A stretch of DNA of 64,000 nucleotides from Streptomyces avidinii (GTDB lineage Bacteria > Actinomycetota > Actinomycetes > Streptomycetales > Streptomycetaceae), in the NCBI RefSeq assembly GCF_014650695.1, contig NZ_BMVL01000004.1, positions 296,852-360,851 of the forward strand. Reading direction: 5' to 3'. Positions 46,848-56,334 of this stretch are shown here, piece after piece. The position numbers were made by a program, and so were the translations under genes. A model generated the notes under the pieces. That model had not been told where the DNA came from and searched no databases. It saw only the letters and a list, made by a program, of their open reading frames with translations. Every line of letters begins with the position of its first letter. The first letter of the stretch is position 1.

Positions 46848-47747
46848 TCAGATCTGAGCGCCGGAGAGGCGCTCGACGGCACGGAGCAGGGCCGAGTGGT
46901 CGAGGCCGCCGTCGCCCTGGGCGCGCAGCGAGGCGACCAGCTGGGCGACGACCGCGCCGACGGGCAGGGCGGCACCCACGTTGCGGGCGGCGTCGGTGAC
47001 GATGCCCATGTCCTTGTGGTGCAGGTCGATCCGGAAGCCGGGCTTGAAGTCGCGGTTCAGGAAGTTGTCCTTCTTGCGGGTCAGGACCGTGGAGCCGGCC
47101 AGACCGCCGTTGAGGACGTCCAGGGCGGCCTCGAGGTTCACGCCGGACTTCTCGAGGAAGACGACGGCCTCGGCGCACGCCTGGATGTTCACCGCGACGA
47201 TGAGCTGGTTGGCAGCCTTCACCGTCTGGCCGGAGCCGTGCGGACCGCACAGGACGATGACCTTGCCGAGGGCCTCGAGGATCGGCAGCGCGGCGTCGAA
47301 GTCGGCCTGCTCGCCACCCACCATGATCGACAGGACGGCCTCGATGGCGCCGGCCTCGCCGCCGGACACCGGGGCGTCGATGACGCGGATGCCCTTCTCG
47401 GCGGCGTTCTTCGCGAGGTCGATCGAGGTCTGCGGGGTGATCGACGACATGTCGATGATCAGCGCGCCGGACTTCGCGTTCTCCAGGATGCCGTTCTCAC
47501 CGTAGGAGATGGCCTCGACCTGCGGGGAGGCGGGCACCATCGTGATGATGACGTCGGCGTCCTTCACGGCCTCGGCGATCGAGCCGGCCGCGGTGCCACC
47601 GGCGGCGGCCAGGCGGTCCAGCTTGTCCTGCTCCAGGGTGAAGCCGGTGACCGGGTAACCGGCCTTCAGGAGGTTCTCGGCCATGGGGGAGCCCATGATT
47701 CCGAGTCCGACCCAGGCGATCGACGGAAGCGCAGCGGAGTTGCTCAT
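46848..47747 (-). CDS. glxR: 2-hydroxy-3-oxopropionate (tartronate semialdehyde) reductase
   Basis: 299-aa beta-hydroxyacid dehydrogenase reducing tartronate semialdehyde to D-glycerate with NAD(P)H, the step after gcl. The Rossmann motif is IAWVGLGIMGSPMAENLLKAG (residues about 10-30). The substrate signature is DAPVSGGEAGA, the catalytic Lys lies in GQTVKAANQLIV, and the C-terminal KDMGIVTDAARNVG is also conserved. It lies 75 bp downstream of hyi on the same strand, probably one operon. Confidence 0.93.
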   Translation of the reverse strand: MSNSAALPSIAWVGLGIMGSPMAENLLKAGYPVTGFTLEQDKLDRLAAAGGTAAGSIAEAVKDADVIITMVPASPQVEAISYGENGILENAKSGALIIDMSSITPQTSIDLAKNAAEKGIRVIDAPVSGGEAGAIEAVLSIMVGGEQADFDAALPILEALGKVIVLCGPHGSGQTVKAANQLIVAVNIQACAEAVVFLEKSGVNLEAALDVLNGGLAGSTVLTRKKDNFLNRDFKPGFRIDLHHKDMGIVTDAARNVGAALPVGAVVAQLVASLRAQGDGGLDHSALLRAVERLSGAQI

Positions 47748-47822
47748 GATGAGGGTCCTTCTCTTAATGCTTTGTACGAAAAGTGCGTGACGTGCCTGGC
47801 TGATCGCCTGGACTTGGTCCGC

Positions 47823-48656
47823 CTACTGGGCGGCGCGGGCCTCGGCCGGCAGCCACGCGAAGGAGGCGGCGGCGTCGGCGGCCTTGTACTCCAGGCCTAC
47901 GTAGCCCTGGTATCCGGCCTTCTTCAGCTGGTCGAGCAGCTTCTCGAGGGGCAGCTCGCCGGTGCCGGGGGCACCGCGTCCCGGCTTGTCCGCGATCTGG
48001 ACGTGCCCGGTCTTGGCGGCGTACTTTTCGATGACCTCGGAGAGGTCCTCATCGTTCATCGCCAGGTGGTAAAGGTCGAGCAGGAACTTGGCGTTGCCGA
48101 GGCCGGTGGCCTCGTTCACCTTGTCCACCACATCGATGCCGGCCGGGGCGCTCACCAGGGGGTAGAGCGGCGACTCGGGCTTGTTGAGGGTCTCGATCAG
48201 GAGGATCGCGCCGACGCGGTCCGCGGCCTGAGCCGCCACGACCAGGTTCTTCAGCGCGAGCTCGTCCTGAACGGCCGGGTCCACGCCTTCGACGCGGTTG
48301 CCGTAGAGGGCGTTCAGCGCCTTGCAGCCGACCGAGGCCGCGAAGTCCGCAGCCACGTTGATGTTGGCGTTGAAGCGCTCCGACTCCTCACCGGGAACCG
48401 AGACCGCACCGCGGTCCGGGCCCGGCAGCCGGCCGGCGTAGAAGTTCAGGCCCACGAGCTGGGTGCCGGCGTCCTCAAGAGCGTTCTTGAGGGCGTCGAG
48501 CTCCTCCTGTGCGGGGGTGGGGGTCTCGATCCAGGGCCACCACAGCTCGACCGCCGTGAAGCCCGCCGCGGCGGCTGCCGCGGGGCGCTCCAGGAGCGGG
48601 AGTTCCGTGAAGAGGATCGACAGGTTCACATCGAAGCGCTGGTCCGTGTATCCCAT
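47823..48656 (-). CDS. hyi: hydroxypyruvate isomerase
   Basis: 277-aa TIM-barrel sugar isomerase interconverting hydroxypyruvate and tartronate semialdehyde. Features: FDVNLSILFTELPLLERPAAA, VELWWPWIETP, LNFYAGRLPGPDRG, LLIETLNKPESP (metal Glu), FLLDLYHLAMNDEDL and HVQIADKPGRGAPGTGE. ATG 48656 is preceded by GGAAGGAG, part of which lies in an operator box. It begins the hyi-glxR operon. Confidence 0.93.
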   Translation of the reverse strand: MGYTDQRFDVNLSILFTELPLLERPAAAAAAGFTAVELWWPWIETPTPAQEELDALKNALEDAGTQLVGLNFYAGRLPGPDRGAVSVPGEESERFNANINVAADFAASVGCKALNALYGNRVEGVDPAVQDELALKNLVVAAQAADRVGAILLIETLNKPESPLYPLVSAPAGIDVVDKVNEATGLGNAKFLLDLYHLAMNDEDLSEVIEKYAAKTGHVQIADKPGRGAPGTGELPLEKLLDQLKKAGYQGYVGLEYKAADAAASFAWLPAEARAAQ

Positions 48657-48672
48657 GAGGGGTGTGCGCTCC

Positions 48673-48708
48673 TTCCGTATTGCGGAAGTTATTTTCTGTC
48701 TGATGGAA
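48673..48708 (-). promoter_or_regulatory. hyi operator: two TTCCG-type boxes
   Basis: TTCCGCAATACGGAA on the minus strand (48687-48673, perfect arms) and TTCCATCAGACAGAA (48708-48694, imperfect) start 21 bp apart, as at gcl. The proximal box overlaps the hyi ribosome site. TTGACA near 48737 may be the -35, but the -10 is weak. Confidence 0.68.
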
Positions 48709-48836
48709 GGTTGCATGGGGTGCCGCGCGGATGTCAAGTGCGGACTCCCGAAAAATCCCCCCTGCCCGTCGCCCGGCCGCCACCCCTCGCGGGGGCGCTG
48801 TCGCGCCGCCCCCGCTTGCCCCGGTAGCTTGACGGC

Positions 48837-49088
48837 GTGCGATTGAGAGTGGAGTTCACGACCGAGCCCTTCGATCTGGAAGAGGCTCCTGCCCATGCCG
48901 TGGCGGCCCGCGAGGTCATCCAGAAGGCCCAGCTGGACGCGGTGGACGTCGGCCCGTTCGGCAATACCGCAGAAGGGGAGGCCGGCCGGGTCCTGGCCGC
49001 GGTGGAGGCGCTGCTGCGCGACTCCCTGGAGGCCGGCGCCACGCGTGTCTCGCTCCAGGTCAACGTGATCGGGGAGGAGGTGTCATGA
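48837..49088 (+). CDS. small YkoF/MTH1187-like protein
   Basis: 83-aa protein, LRVEFTTEPFDLEEAPAHAV, LDAVDVGPFGNTAEGE and VSLQVNVIGEEVS. Its beta-alpha-beta layout with the TAEGE stretch recalls the thiamine-binding MTH1187/YkoF-like family; this is a fold guess. A TAGCTT hexamer ends 6 bp before the GTG at 48837 and no ribosome site is present, so the transcript may be leaderless. The stop overlaps the next start (ATGA). Confidence 0.55.
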   Translation: MRLRVEFTTEPFDLEEAPAHAVAAREVIQKAQLDAVDVGPFGNTAEGEAGRVLAAVEALLRDSLEAGATRVSLQVNVIGEEVS

Positions 49089-49483
49089 CCGAGCCCCGCG
49101 ATCACCCCTTCGTCACCGCGGTCAAACCGCTGGTGGACGCCATGGGCGGCGAGCTGATGGATCCCTCCCTGGCGCAGCCCGACGACGTCGTGCTCACTTG
49201 GGAGGGTCAGGACCTGCTGGCCGTGCGCCTGCCGCAGCTCTCGGACTCGCTGGACCACATCCTGGCGGCCCTGGAGCGCCGGTTCGGCGTACCGTTGGCA
49301 CAGCTCGACCGGAAGTCCAAGCAGGACGTCGTACGCATACTCGAGGCGCGGGGCGCCTTCTCCGTGCGGCACGGTGTGGAAACGGTCGCGGGCGCTCTAG
49401 GCGTGAGCCGCTTCACCGTCTACAACTACTTGAACAGGGACTCCGGCGCCCCCAAGGGGACGGGCAAGAGCAGCCAGGAGTGA
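49085..49483 (+). CDS. helix-turn-helix regulator with YheO/DauR-type C-terminal domain
   Basis: 132-aa protein. The C-terminal half, LDRKSKQDVVRILEARGAFS, RHGVETVAGALGVSRFTVYNYLNR, is the HTH found at the end of YheO/DauR-type regulators; the N-terminal PAS-like sensing domain of those proteins is not evident. It is coupled to the small upstream gene and lies between the divergent hyi-glxR operon and the urate operon, so it is a candidate local regulator. Confidence 0.7.
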   Translation: MTEPRDHPFVTAVKPLVDAMGGELMDPSLAQPDDVVLTWEGQDLLAVRLPQLSDSLDHILAALERRFGVPLAQLDRKSKQDVVRILEARGAFSVRHGVETVAGALGVSRFTVYNYLNRDSGAPKGTGKSSQE

Positions 49484-49506
49484 ACGATGACTGACTCACA
49501 GTGACG

Positions 49507-49540
49507 AGCCGCCGCCCAATTCACCCGGGCGGCGGCTTTT
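49507..49540 (+). terminator. intrinsic terminator with U-tract
   Basis: 11-bp perfect stem AGCCGCCGCCC / GGGCGGCGGCT, 9-nt loop, followed by TTTT. It separates the HTH gene from the urate operon promoter. Confidence 0.88.
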
Positions 49541-49554
49541 GTGTACGGGAAGTT

Positions 49555-49594
49555 TCAACAAAGTGTTGACGCCGTGTTGTCGAGGGCGTTAGCT
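49555..49594 (+). promoter_or_regulatory. urate operon promoter with palindrome on the -35
   Basis: TTGACG (49566-49571) and TTAGCT (49589-49594) are 17 bp apart. TCAACA-AAG-TGTTGA (49555-49569) overlaps the -35 exactly as in the catalase promoter. No TTCCG-type box is present here. Confidence 0.65.
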
Positions 49595-49637
49595 ATGCGC
49601 AGCCCGTCAAAGCAACAACAGGCCACGGAGGCCTACC

Positions 49638-50153
49638 GTGACTTCGAGTCCGACCCCGGGTCTCACCCGGTTCAACACCTTGGACGACAGCGCGGCCACG
49701 GCCGAGCTGCACGAGGTGTGCGCCAGTTCGGCGTGGGGGAGCAAGATGCTCGCCCAGCGCCCCTTCGCCACCGCAGAGTCCCTGTTCGCCGCGAACGAAG
49801 CCGCCATGGCGGAGCTCACCGCGGACGACCTGGGCGAAGCGATGGGAGGCCACGCGCCGATCGGCCGGCCGAAGCCGGGAGACCCGACCTCCGCCCGCGA
49901 GCAGCGCGGCATGGCCGGTGCCTCGGAGGAGCTCAAGAGCGAACTCCTCGAACTGAACCTGGCCTACCAGGACAAGTTCGGCCACGTCTTCCTCATCTGC
50001 GCCACCGGTGCGACCGGTGAGTTCATGCGTGACGCGGTCAAGGTCCGGATCGACAACTCGCCGGAGCAGGAGCGGGAGATCGCCCGCGGCGAGCTCGTCA
50101 AGATCAACAAGATCCGCCTCACCCGTCTCGTCGAACTCGCAGAAGGAGCGTAA
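49638..50153 (+). CDS. uraD: OHCU decarboxylase
   Basis: 171-aa enzyme decarboxylating 2-oxo-4-hydroxy-4-carboxy-5-ureidoimidazoline to S-allantoin, the last of three steps from urate. Active-site motifs are GGHAPIGRPKPGD (catalytic His), SAREQRGM and KFGHVFLICATG. GTG 49638 follows ACGGAGG; longer frames upstream are shadows. First gene of uraD-hiuH-uricase with gaps of only 2 and 1 bp. Confidence 0.93.
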   Translation: MTSSPTPGLTRFNTLDDSAATAELHEVCASSAWGSKMLAQRPFATAESLFAANEAAMAELTADDLGEAMGGHAPIGRPKPGDPTSAREQRGMAGASEELKSELLELNLAYQDKFGHVFLICATGATGEFMRDAVKVRIDNSPEQEREIARGELVKINKIRLTRLVELAEGA

Positions 50154-50155
50154 CC

Positions 50156-50545
50156 ATGAGCACCGAGACCACCGCGTCGGTGTCCACGCACATCCTGGAC
50201 ACCAGCATCGGCAAGCCCGCCGAGGGCGTCGCCATCTCCCTGTCGGCCCGCACGGGTCCCGGCGGCGAGTGGGCGGCCCTGGGCGGCTCCGCCACCGATG
50301 CGGACGGGCGCTGCAAGGACCTGCCGGCGCTGCCGGAGGGCACCACCCACGTGCGTCTCGATTTCGAGACCGAGACGTACTTCTTCAAGAAGCAAGCCGA
50401 GGCGCAGCAGGACGCCCCCCGCGTAAGGGACAGCGGTGCGTTCTTCCCCGAGGTCATCATCACCTTCGCGGTGAACCCGGGCGAGCATTACCACGTACCG
50501 CTGCTGCTCAACCCGTTCGGCTACTCCGTTTACCGAGGGAGCTAG
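50156..50545 (+). CDS. uraH: 5-hydroxyisourate hydrolase (transthyretin-like)
   Basis: 129-aa hydrolase for the second step of urate breakdown. Family signatures: STHILDTSIGKPAEGVAISL at the N terminus (catalytic His), FFPEVIITF, HYHVPLLLNPFGYSVYRGS at the C terminus with the diagnostic YRGS. A short central insertion (KKQAEAQQDAPRVRD) is unremarkable. No signal peptide, so it acts in the cytosol with its neighbours. Confidence 0.95.
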   Translation: MSTETTASVSTHILDTSIGKPAEGVAISLSARTGPGGEWAALGGSATDADGRCKDLPALPEGTTHVRLDFETETYFFKKQAEAQQDAPRVRDSGAFFPEVIITFAVNPGEHYHVPLLLNPFGYSVYRGS

Positions 50546-50546
50546 C

Positions 50547-51470
50547 ATGGCCACGATTCTGGGCCAGAACCAGTACGGCAAAGCAGAGAACCGCGTCGTC
50601 AAGATCACGCGGGACGGCGACACGCACCACATCAAGGACCTGAACGTCTCGGTCGCCCTCTCCGGCGACATGGACGACGTCCACTACTCCGGCTCGAACG
50701 CCAACGTCCTGCCGACGGACACCACCAAGAACACGGTGTACGCGTTCGCCAAGGAGTACGGCATCGAGTCCGCCGAGCAGTTCGGCATCCACCTGGCGCG
50801 CTGGTTCGTGGGCAGCCAGGAGCCGATCCAGAAGGCGCGCATCCGGATCGAGGAGTACTCCTGGTCCCGGATCGCCACCTCGGACGCCAACTCCAAGTTC
50901 ATCGGCTCCGACGAGGTGAACCACTCCTTCGTCCGCGAGGGCCAGGAGACCCGCGTCACCCAGATCACGTACGACGGCACGAACTGGGAGGTCATCTCCG
51001 GCCTCAAGGACCTCGTCGTCATGAACTCCACGAACTCCGAGTTCTGGGGTTACGTGAAGGACAAGTACACGACGCTGAAGGAGGCCTACGACCGGATCCT
51101 GGCCACCCAGGTGTCGGCTCGCTGGCGCTTCAACTGGTCGGACGACGAGCAGCGGATGCCCAACTGGGAGAAGTCCTACGCCGAGACCCGCAAGCACATG
51201 CTGCAGGCCTTCGCGGAGACCTACTCCCTGTCGCTGCAGCAGACCCTGTACCAGATGGGTTCGCGCATCATCAACCACCGTTCGGAGATCGACGAGGTCC
51301 GCTTCTCGCTCCCGAACAAGCACCACTTCCTCGTCGACCTGGAGCCCTTCGGCCTCAAGAACGACAACGAGGTGTACTTCGCCGCGGACCGTCCCTACGG
51401 TCTGATCGAGGCCACCGTCCTGCGTGACGGTGTGGACGCCCGCATCCCCGTGGACATGACCAACCTCTGA
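50547..51470 (+). CDS. urate oxidase (factor-independent urate hydroxylase)
   Basis: 307-aa cofactor-free uricase oxidising urate to 5-hydroxyisourate with release of H2O2. Features: NQYGKAENRVVKITRDGD, LPTDTTKNTVYAFAKEYG (catalytic Thr/Lys region), IRIEEYSWSRI, FNWSDDEQRMPNWEKSYAET and LPNKHHFLVDLEPFGLKND. The C terminus lacks a peroxisomal signal, as expected for bacteria. Last gene of the operon and followed by a hairpin. Confidence 0.95.
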   Translation: MATILGQNQYGKAENRVVKITRDGDTHHIKDLNVSVALSGDMDDVHYSGSNANVLPTDTTKNTVYAFAKEYGIESAEQFGIHLARWFVGSQEPIQKARIRIEEYSWSRIATSDANSKFIGSDEVNHSFVREGQETRVTQITYDGTNWEVISGLKDLVVMNSTNSEFWGYVKDKYTTLKEAYDRILATQVSARWRFNWSDDEQRMPNWEKSYAETRKHMLQAFAETYSLSLQQTLYQMGSRIINHRSEIDEVRFSLPNKHHFLVDLEPFGLKNDNEVYFAADRPYGLIEATVLRDGVDARIPVDMTNL

Positions 51471-51480
51471 CACGGCACGC

Positions 51481-51516
51481 CCGGTCCCGGGGCTCCGCAG
51501 TGGCCCCGGGAACCGG
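51481..51516 (+). terminator. urate operon terminator
   Basis: CCGGTCCCGGGGC and GCCCCGGGAACCGG pair over 13 bp with one bulge around a 9-nt loop, 10 bp after the uricase stop. Confidence 0.75.
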
Positions 51517-51662
51517 CGACACCCACCCAGCTTCCTGAATCGGCACCCGGACGTATCACACGGGGCGGCAGTACTGTCAGCTGTCAAGGCCCCCGGCTCC
51601 GGCACTCAAATCCCCCGGGCCTTGCCGTGCCCCCACCGCCACTGAAAGCACGAGGAAGTCCC

Positions 51663-53066
51663 ATGGCAGCATCGGCAGCCCTTGACAGCGCGGTCGAGCG
51701 CATCGTCATCGAGAACTGTGCGATCGCGACCGTCGACGCGAACGACACCGAGTACGCCTCGGGTCACATCGTCATCGCCGGCAACAAGATCGAGTCCATC
51801 GGCGCGGGCAAGGCCCCCGAGAACCTCGACAACGTCGTACGCCGCATCGACGGCACCGGGCACCTCGTGACCCCCGGTCTGGTCAACACGCACCACCACT
51901 TCTACCAGTGGATCACGCGTGGCCTGGCCACCGACCACAACCTCTTCAACTGGCTCGTCTCGCTGTACCCGACCTGGGCGCGCATCGACGAGCAGATGAC
52001 GTACACGGCCGCGCAGGGCTCCCTCGCCGCAATGGCCAAGGGTGGTGTGACCACCGCGATGGACCACCACTACGTCTTCCCCAAGGGCTCCGGCGACCTC
52101 TCCGGCTCGATCATCCGCGCCGCCTCCGAGATGGGCGTCCGCTTCACCCTCGCCCGCGGCTCGATGGACCGCAGCGAGAAGGACGGCGGCCTGCCGCCGG
52201 ACCACGCCGTCGAGACCCTCGAAGGCGCGCTCGCCGACACCGAGGCGACCGTGAAGAAGTACCACGACGCCTCCTTCGACGCGATGACCCAGGTCGCCGT
52301 GGCCCCGTGCTCCCCCTTCTCGGTCTCCACCGAGCTGCTGAAGCAGGGCGCCGAGCTGGCCCGCCGCCTGGGCGTGCGCATGCACACGCACGGCTCCGAG
52401 ACCGTCGAGGAAGAGCAGTTCTGCAAGGAACTGTTCGGCATGGGCCCGACCGACTACTTCGAGTCGACCGGCTGGCTCGGCGAGGACGTGTGGATGGCGC
52501 ACAGCGTCCACATGAACGACTCCGACATCGCCGCGTTCGCCCGCACCAAGACCGGTGTCGCGCACTGCCCGTCCTCCAACGCCCGTCTGGCCGCCGGCAT
52601 CGCCCGTGTCCCGGACATGCTCGCCGCCGGTGTCCCGGTCGGCCTCGGCGTGGACGGCACCGCCTCCAACGAGTCCGGTGAGCTGCACACCGAGCTGCGC
52701 AACGCGCTGCTGATCAACCGCCTGAACCCGGTCCACCGCGAGCGCGCCCTGAACGCGCGCCAGGCCCTGCGCCTCGGTACGTACGGCGGCGCCCAGGTCC
52801 TCGGCCGCGCCGACAACATCGGTTCGCTGGAGGTCGGCAAGTGCGCCGACCTGGTGCTGTGGAACTTGAACACCTTCCTGCACTCCTCGATCGCCGACCC
52901 GGTCACCGCCCTGGTCTTCGGTGCGGCGGCCCCGGTCACCGCTTCGTTCGTCAACGGCAAGCAGATCGTCGAGAACAACCGCCTCCTCTTCGCCGACGAG
53001 GACGCCATCGCGGTGTCCACGCGGGCAGAGGCCCAGCGCCTCGCGCGGATCTCCGCGCAGGCCTGA
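51663..53066 (+). CDS. 8-oxoguanine deaminase-like amidohydrolase
   Basis: 467-aa zinc hydrolase of the guanine deaminase/8-oxoguanine deaminase group, giving urate from 8-oxoguanine or a related base. Zinc ligands: NTHHHFYQW (HxH), MHTHGSETVEEE, MAHSVHMND, and Asp in GLGVDGTASNESGE. ATG 51663 has GAGGAAG upstream. It could also be an s-triazine-type deaminase; the position next to urate oxidase and a purine permease favours 8-oxoguanine. It has its own 190-bp upstream region. Confidence 0.82.
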   Translation: MAASAALDSAVERIVIENCAIATVDANDTEYASGHIVIAGNKIESIGAGKAPENLDNVVRRIDGTGHLVTPGLVNTHHHFYQWITRGLATDHNLFNWLVSLYPTWARIDEQMTYTAAQGSLAAMAKGGVTTAMDHHYVFPKGSGDLSGSIIRAASEMGVRFTLARGSMDRSEKDGGLPPDHAVETLEGALADTEATVKKYHDASFDAMTQVAVAPCSPFSVSTELLKQGAELARRLGVRMHTHGSETVEEEQFCKELFGMGPTDYFESTGWLGEDVWMAHSVHMNDSDIAAFARTKTGVAHCPSSNARLAAGIARVPDMLAAGVPVGLGVDGTASNESGELHTELRNALLINRLNPVHRERALNARQALRLGTYGGAQVLGRADNIGSLEVGKCADLVLWNLNTFLHSSIADPVTALVFGAAAPVTASFVNGKQIVENNRLLFADEDAIAVSTRAEAQRLARISAQA

Positions 53067-53110
53067 TTCCCCCCGGAGTCCGGCCGGGGGGGACGGCCCC
53101 CGGCCGGCCG

Positions 53111-53135
53111 CCGCGGACCCGAGCGGGGTCCGTGG
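53111..53135 (+). terminator. probable deaminase terminator
   Basis: CCGCGGACCC and GGGTCCGTGG pair with one G-T around a 5-nt loop, 44 bp after the deaminase stop; further GC-rich stems lie just before it. Confidence 0.5.
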
Positions 53136-53440
53136 CAGCCGTTCCCGGGTAGCGCCTGAGGAGATCCGAAGGCGCCCCCGGGGGCGGTGACTCGTGCCAC
53201 CAGCTCTACGGCGCGCATCTCGCGCCACTGCCGCGGCACCTCCAGCTCACGATCCGGTTCCGGCCGGAGCCGGGAGCCGGACCGCAGCGCGGAAGCGAAG
53301 ATCGGGCGAATCGTTTCCGCACCCCTTGGGACCAGCAGTAGCACCACCCACAACCGCATACAGGCTCGACTCGCACCGCTTTCGCACCACCTCCAAGACA
53401 CCCACGTCCCTGCCGACGTGTTACCCGACCGGAGGAAGCC
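53136..53440. other. 305-bp region upstream of the nucleobase permease
   Basis: Lower GC than flanks, no supported gene. It must carry the permease promoter; I find neither the TTCCG-type box nor the TCAACA-type palindrome here. Confidence 0.4.
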
Positions 53441-54832
53441 GTGGCCCTGCCGCCCAGGTTTCGCAAAGAAGCAGTCGCAGTACCGGAGGAGAAGCATCCG
53501 GTCGACGAGACCCTGCCTCCCCTGAAGATGTTCACGAGCGGCCTCCAGCACGTGGCCGCCATGTACGCGGGTGTCGTGGCCCCGCCCATGATCGTCGGCC
53601 CCGCCGTCGGACTCTCCGCCTCCGAGACCGCCTTCCTGATGGGCGCCTCGCTCTTCACCGCCGGCCTCGCCACCCTCCTCCAGACCCTCGGGTTCTGGAA
53701 GATCGGCGCCAAACTCCCCTTCGTCAACGGCGTGTCCTTCGCCGGTGTGACCCCGATGATCGCGATCGGCAAGGGGGAGGGGGACGATGCCATCCCCGTC
53801 ATCTTCGGCGCGATCATCGTCGCCGGGGTCATCGGCTTCTTCGCCGCCCCCTACTTCGGCAAACTCGTCCGTTTCTTCCCACCGGTCGTGACGGGTACGG
53901 TCATCACCCTCATCGGCGTCTCGCTGCTGCCCGTCGCCTTCAACTGGTCGCAGGGCGGGAACCGCACCGCCGGCGACTACGGCTCCATGCGGAACATCGG
54001 CATGGCTGCCGCCACCCTGGTCATCGTCCTGCTGATGCGCAAGTTCCTGCGCGGCTTCCTCCAGCAGATATCCATCCTGCTCGGCCTCGTCGCGGGCACG
54101 CTCATCGCCCTCCCGCTCGGCATGACCGACTTCGACGCGGTCAGGAACGCCTCGGTGGTCGGCTTCCCGAGCCCCTTCCACTTCGGCGCCCCGCAGTTCC
54201 AGGTCGCCGCCGTCATTTCGATGTGCATCGTCATGCTGGTCTGCATGACCGAGTCCACCGCCGACATCCTGGCGCTGGGCAGGATCGTCGGCCGTCCTGC
54301 GGACGCGAAGACCATCGAGGGCGGGCTGCGCGCCGACACCCTCGGCAGCGCGATCAGCCCGCTGTTCAACGGGTTCATGTGCAGCGCCTTCGCCCAGAAC
54401 ATCGGTCTGGTCGCCATGACCAAGGTGCGCAGCCGCTTCGTCGTCGCCGCGGGCGGAGGCATCCTGATCCTGCTGGGCCTGTGCCCGATGGCGGCCTCCG
54501 TCATCGGAGTGGTCCCGCTGCCCGTCCTCGGTGGCGCCGGCATCGTGCTCTTCGGCTCGGTCGCGGCCAGCGGCATCCAGACCCTGGCCGGGGCGGCCAT
54601 GGAGAAGGGCGAGAACGCCCTGATCGTCGCCGCCTCCGTGGGCATCGGCCTGATCCCGATCGCCGCGCCGGAGTTCTACCACGCCTTCCCGAAGGACCTG
54701 CTGGTCGTCCTCGACTCCGGCATCAGCACCGGCTGCGTCGTGGCCATCCTGCTGAACCTGGCCTTCAACCACCTCGGCGCCAGGAAGGGCGCGGCCTCGG
54801 GGGCCGCTCCGGACCCGGTGCCGGTGCACTGA
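53441..54832 (+). CDS. NCS2 nucleobase:cation symporter (xanthine/urate/uracil type)
   Basis: 463-aa integral membrane permease of the NAT/NCS2 family with about 12-14 helices. Motifs: [19 protein letters not shown] near the N terminus, QLLG-like region around [11 protein letters not shown], and the signature [29 protein letters not shown]. Substrate is probably xanthine or urate, since it adjoins the urate genes. GTG 53441 follows GGAGGAAG. Confidence 0.9.
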   Translation: MALPPRFRKEAVAVPEEKHPVDETLPPLKMFTSGLQHVAAMYAGVVAPPMIVGPAVGLSASETAFLMGASLFTAGLATLLQTLGFWKIGAKLPFVNGVSFAGVTPMIAIGKGEGDDAIPVIFGAIIVAGVIGFFAAPYFGKLVRFFPPVVTGTVITLIGVSLLPVAFNWSQGGNRTAGDYGSMRNIGMAAATLVIVLLMRKFLRGFLQQISILLGLVAGTLIALPLGMTDFDAVRNASVVGFPSPFHFGAPQFQVAAVISMCIVMLVCMTESTADILALGRIVGRPADAKTIEGGLRADTLGSAISPLFNGFMCSAFAQNIGLVAMTKVRSRFVVAAGGGILILLGLCPMAASVIGVVPLPVLGGAGIVLFGSVAASGIQTLAGAAMEKGENALIVAASVGIGLIPIAAPEFYHAFPKDLLVVLDSGISTGCVVAILLNLAFNHLGARKGAASGAAPDPVPVH

Positions 54833-54849
54833 CGCCCGACCCGCCCCCG

Positions 54850-55818
54850 TCAGCAGGTCGAGTGGAACAGGCCGGCGACCCGCTCGGTGGCGGCCAGCCG
54901 GTTGTAGACCTCCACCGCCGCGGTCGTCTCCGCCACGTGCACCTCGACCCCGGCCGCCCGCAGCACCTCCACCGTCTGCCGGGCGATCCCGAGGCGCTGG
55001 TCCATGCCCTGGCTCAGCACCACCGCCGTCACCCCCAGGTCGAGGAACTCGCGCACCTCCTGCGGCTGGACGCCGGGCTCGTGCCGCGTGCCGTGCTCAA
55101 ACCAGTCCCAGGGGCGGCCGCCGCCCGGGTAGAGCCTGAAGTCCTTGCCGGGGGCGAGCCCTTCGGCCTCGATCCGGCCCCACGAGAGGTGCGTGATGCG
55201 CGGGGACCGCTCCGCGTCCGGTTCCGGCACCGGGGGAGTCCACAGCATCAAGTTGCTCATCAGCTCGGCCTGTTCGATCGCGTCGTCCAGGGCGTGGTGC
55301 GTGTGGCGGCGGCGCGACAGCAGTGCGCGCGGCATCCGGCCCTTCACGGCGGCCCGCAGCGGCACCCGCGCCTTCGTCGCGTAGAGCGTCTTCATGTCCA
55401 GGCACCCGGAGTGGCCGAAGGGGCTGTCCGCGCCGAAGCGGATCAGGTACCAGTACAGGAAGGTCCAGTCGAAGGACGCCGGATAACCGCACATCACCGG
55501 CTGCGCCCCCGCGGACACCTCCCGTACCCAGGCCCGGAACTCGGTCATGGCCACCGCCGGATCGGTGCCTTCCCGCACCAGCCGGTCGCGGTCCAACCCG
55601 CTCACGGCCAGCGCCTCGGGCACGAACTCCTCGCTGATGGGACGCAACTCCCGATAGAAGGTGAGCTGTTCCGGATCGGCGGCCGTATACGAAGACCCGT
55701 CCTGACGTCCCGCGACCGAGGCCCCGAAGCTGATCATCGAATACGGTCCGGGAATGGGTCCGTCGGCCTCGATGTCGACGGAGATGTACAGGCTGGGACG
55801 TGCGGTGCGGGCTGCCAT
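54850..55818 (-). CDS. DEDD 3'-5' exonuclease fused to an Mth938-like domain
   Basis: 322-aa two-domain protein. Residues about 8-200 form an exonuclease: [16 protein letters not shown] (DxE), [15 protein letters not shown] and [16 protein letters not shown] (last acidic pair). After a short linker ([11 protein letters not shown]) residues 210-322 match the Mth938/NDUFAF3-like fold: [58 protein letters not shown] and LFHSTC. The domains share one frame without a start between them. ATG 55818 begins the conserved exonuclease part. Confidence 0.78.
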   Translation of the reverse strand: MAARTARPSLYISVDIEADGPIPGPYSMISFGASVAGRQDGSSYTAADPEQLTFYRELRPISEEFVPEALAVSGLDRDRLVREGTDPAVAMTEFRAWVREVSAGAQPVMCGYPASFDWTFLYWYLIRFGADSPFGHSGCLDMKTLYATKARVPLRAAVKGRMPRALLSRRRHTHHALDDAIEQAELMSNLMLWTPPVPEPDAERSPRITHLSWGRIEAEGLAPGKDFRLYPGGGRPWDWFEHGTRHEPGVQPQEVREFLDLGVTAVVLSQGMDQRLGIARQTVEVLRAAGVEVHVAETTAAVEVYNRLAATERVAGLFHSTC

Positions 55819-55947
55819 GCGCCGAGGATGCCAGCATCCCGCGCCACCGCTCACCCCGTTTTCCGCGGGCGCCGGTGTGCGGAATCGACTCCGGGCCGTC
55901 CCGGGGGGAGCATGGGAAGCGGGGTGCCCCGGACCGAAGGAAGGGCC

Positions 55948-56334
55948 ATGTTCGAAAACAGCAGGGCATTCAGCGGATTCGCGGTCGACGACCTGGACAG
56001 GGCCAAGGAGTTCTACGGCACGACCCTCGGCCTGAGCGTCTCGCAGGACGAGGAGATGGGCCTGCTCCGCCTGGACCTCGCGGGCGGCACGACGGTCATG
56101 GTCTACCCGAAGGAGGACCACCGGCCCGCGGTCTATACGATCTTGAACTTCCCCGTGGACGACGTGGAACGGGCCGTCGACGAGCTGACCGCCCGCGGTG
56201 TCACCTTCGAACGCTACGAGGGCTTCGAGGCGGACGCCAAGGGCATCGTGCACGGCGATGAGGGCACGCCCACCATCGCCTGGTTCAAGGACCCGGCGGG
56301 CAACATCCTGTCCGTGCTCAACGGCGGGCCCTGA
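55948..56334 (+). CDS. VOC-family (glyoxalase/bleomycin-resistance-like) protein
   Basis: 128-aa VOC-fold protein: [20 protein letters not shown] at the N terminus and [20 protein letters not shown] at the end, the two halves of the usual paired beta-alpha-beta-beta-beta motif. Substrate unknown. ATG 55948 follows GGAAGG. It converges with another VOC gene 30 bp away. Confidence 0.82.
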   Translation: MFENSRAFSGFAVDDLDRAKEFYGTTLGLSVSQDEEMGLLRLDLAGGTTVMVYPKEDHRPAVYTILNFPVDDVERAVDELTARGVTFERYEGFEADAKGIVHGDEGTPTIAWFKDPAGNILSVLNGGP

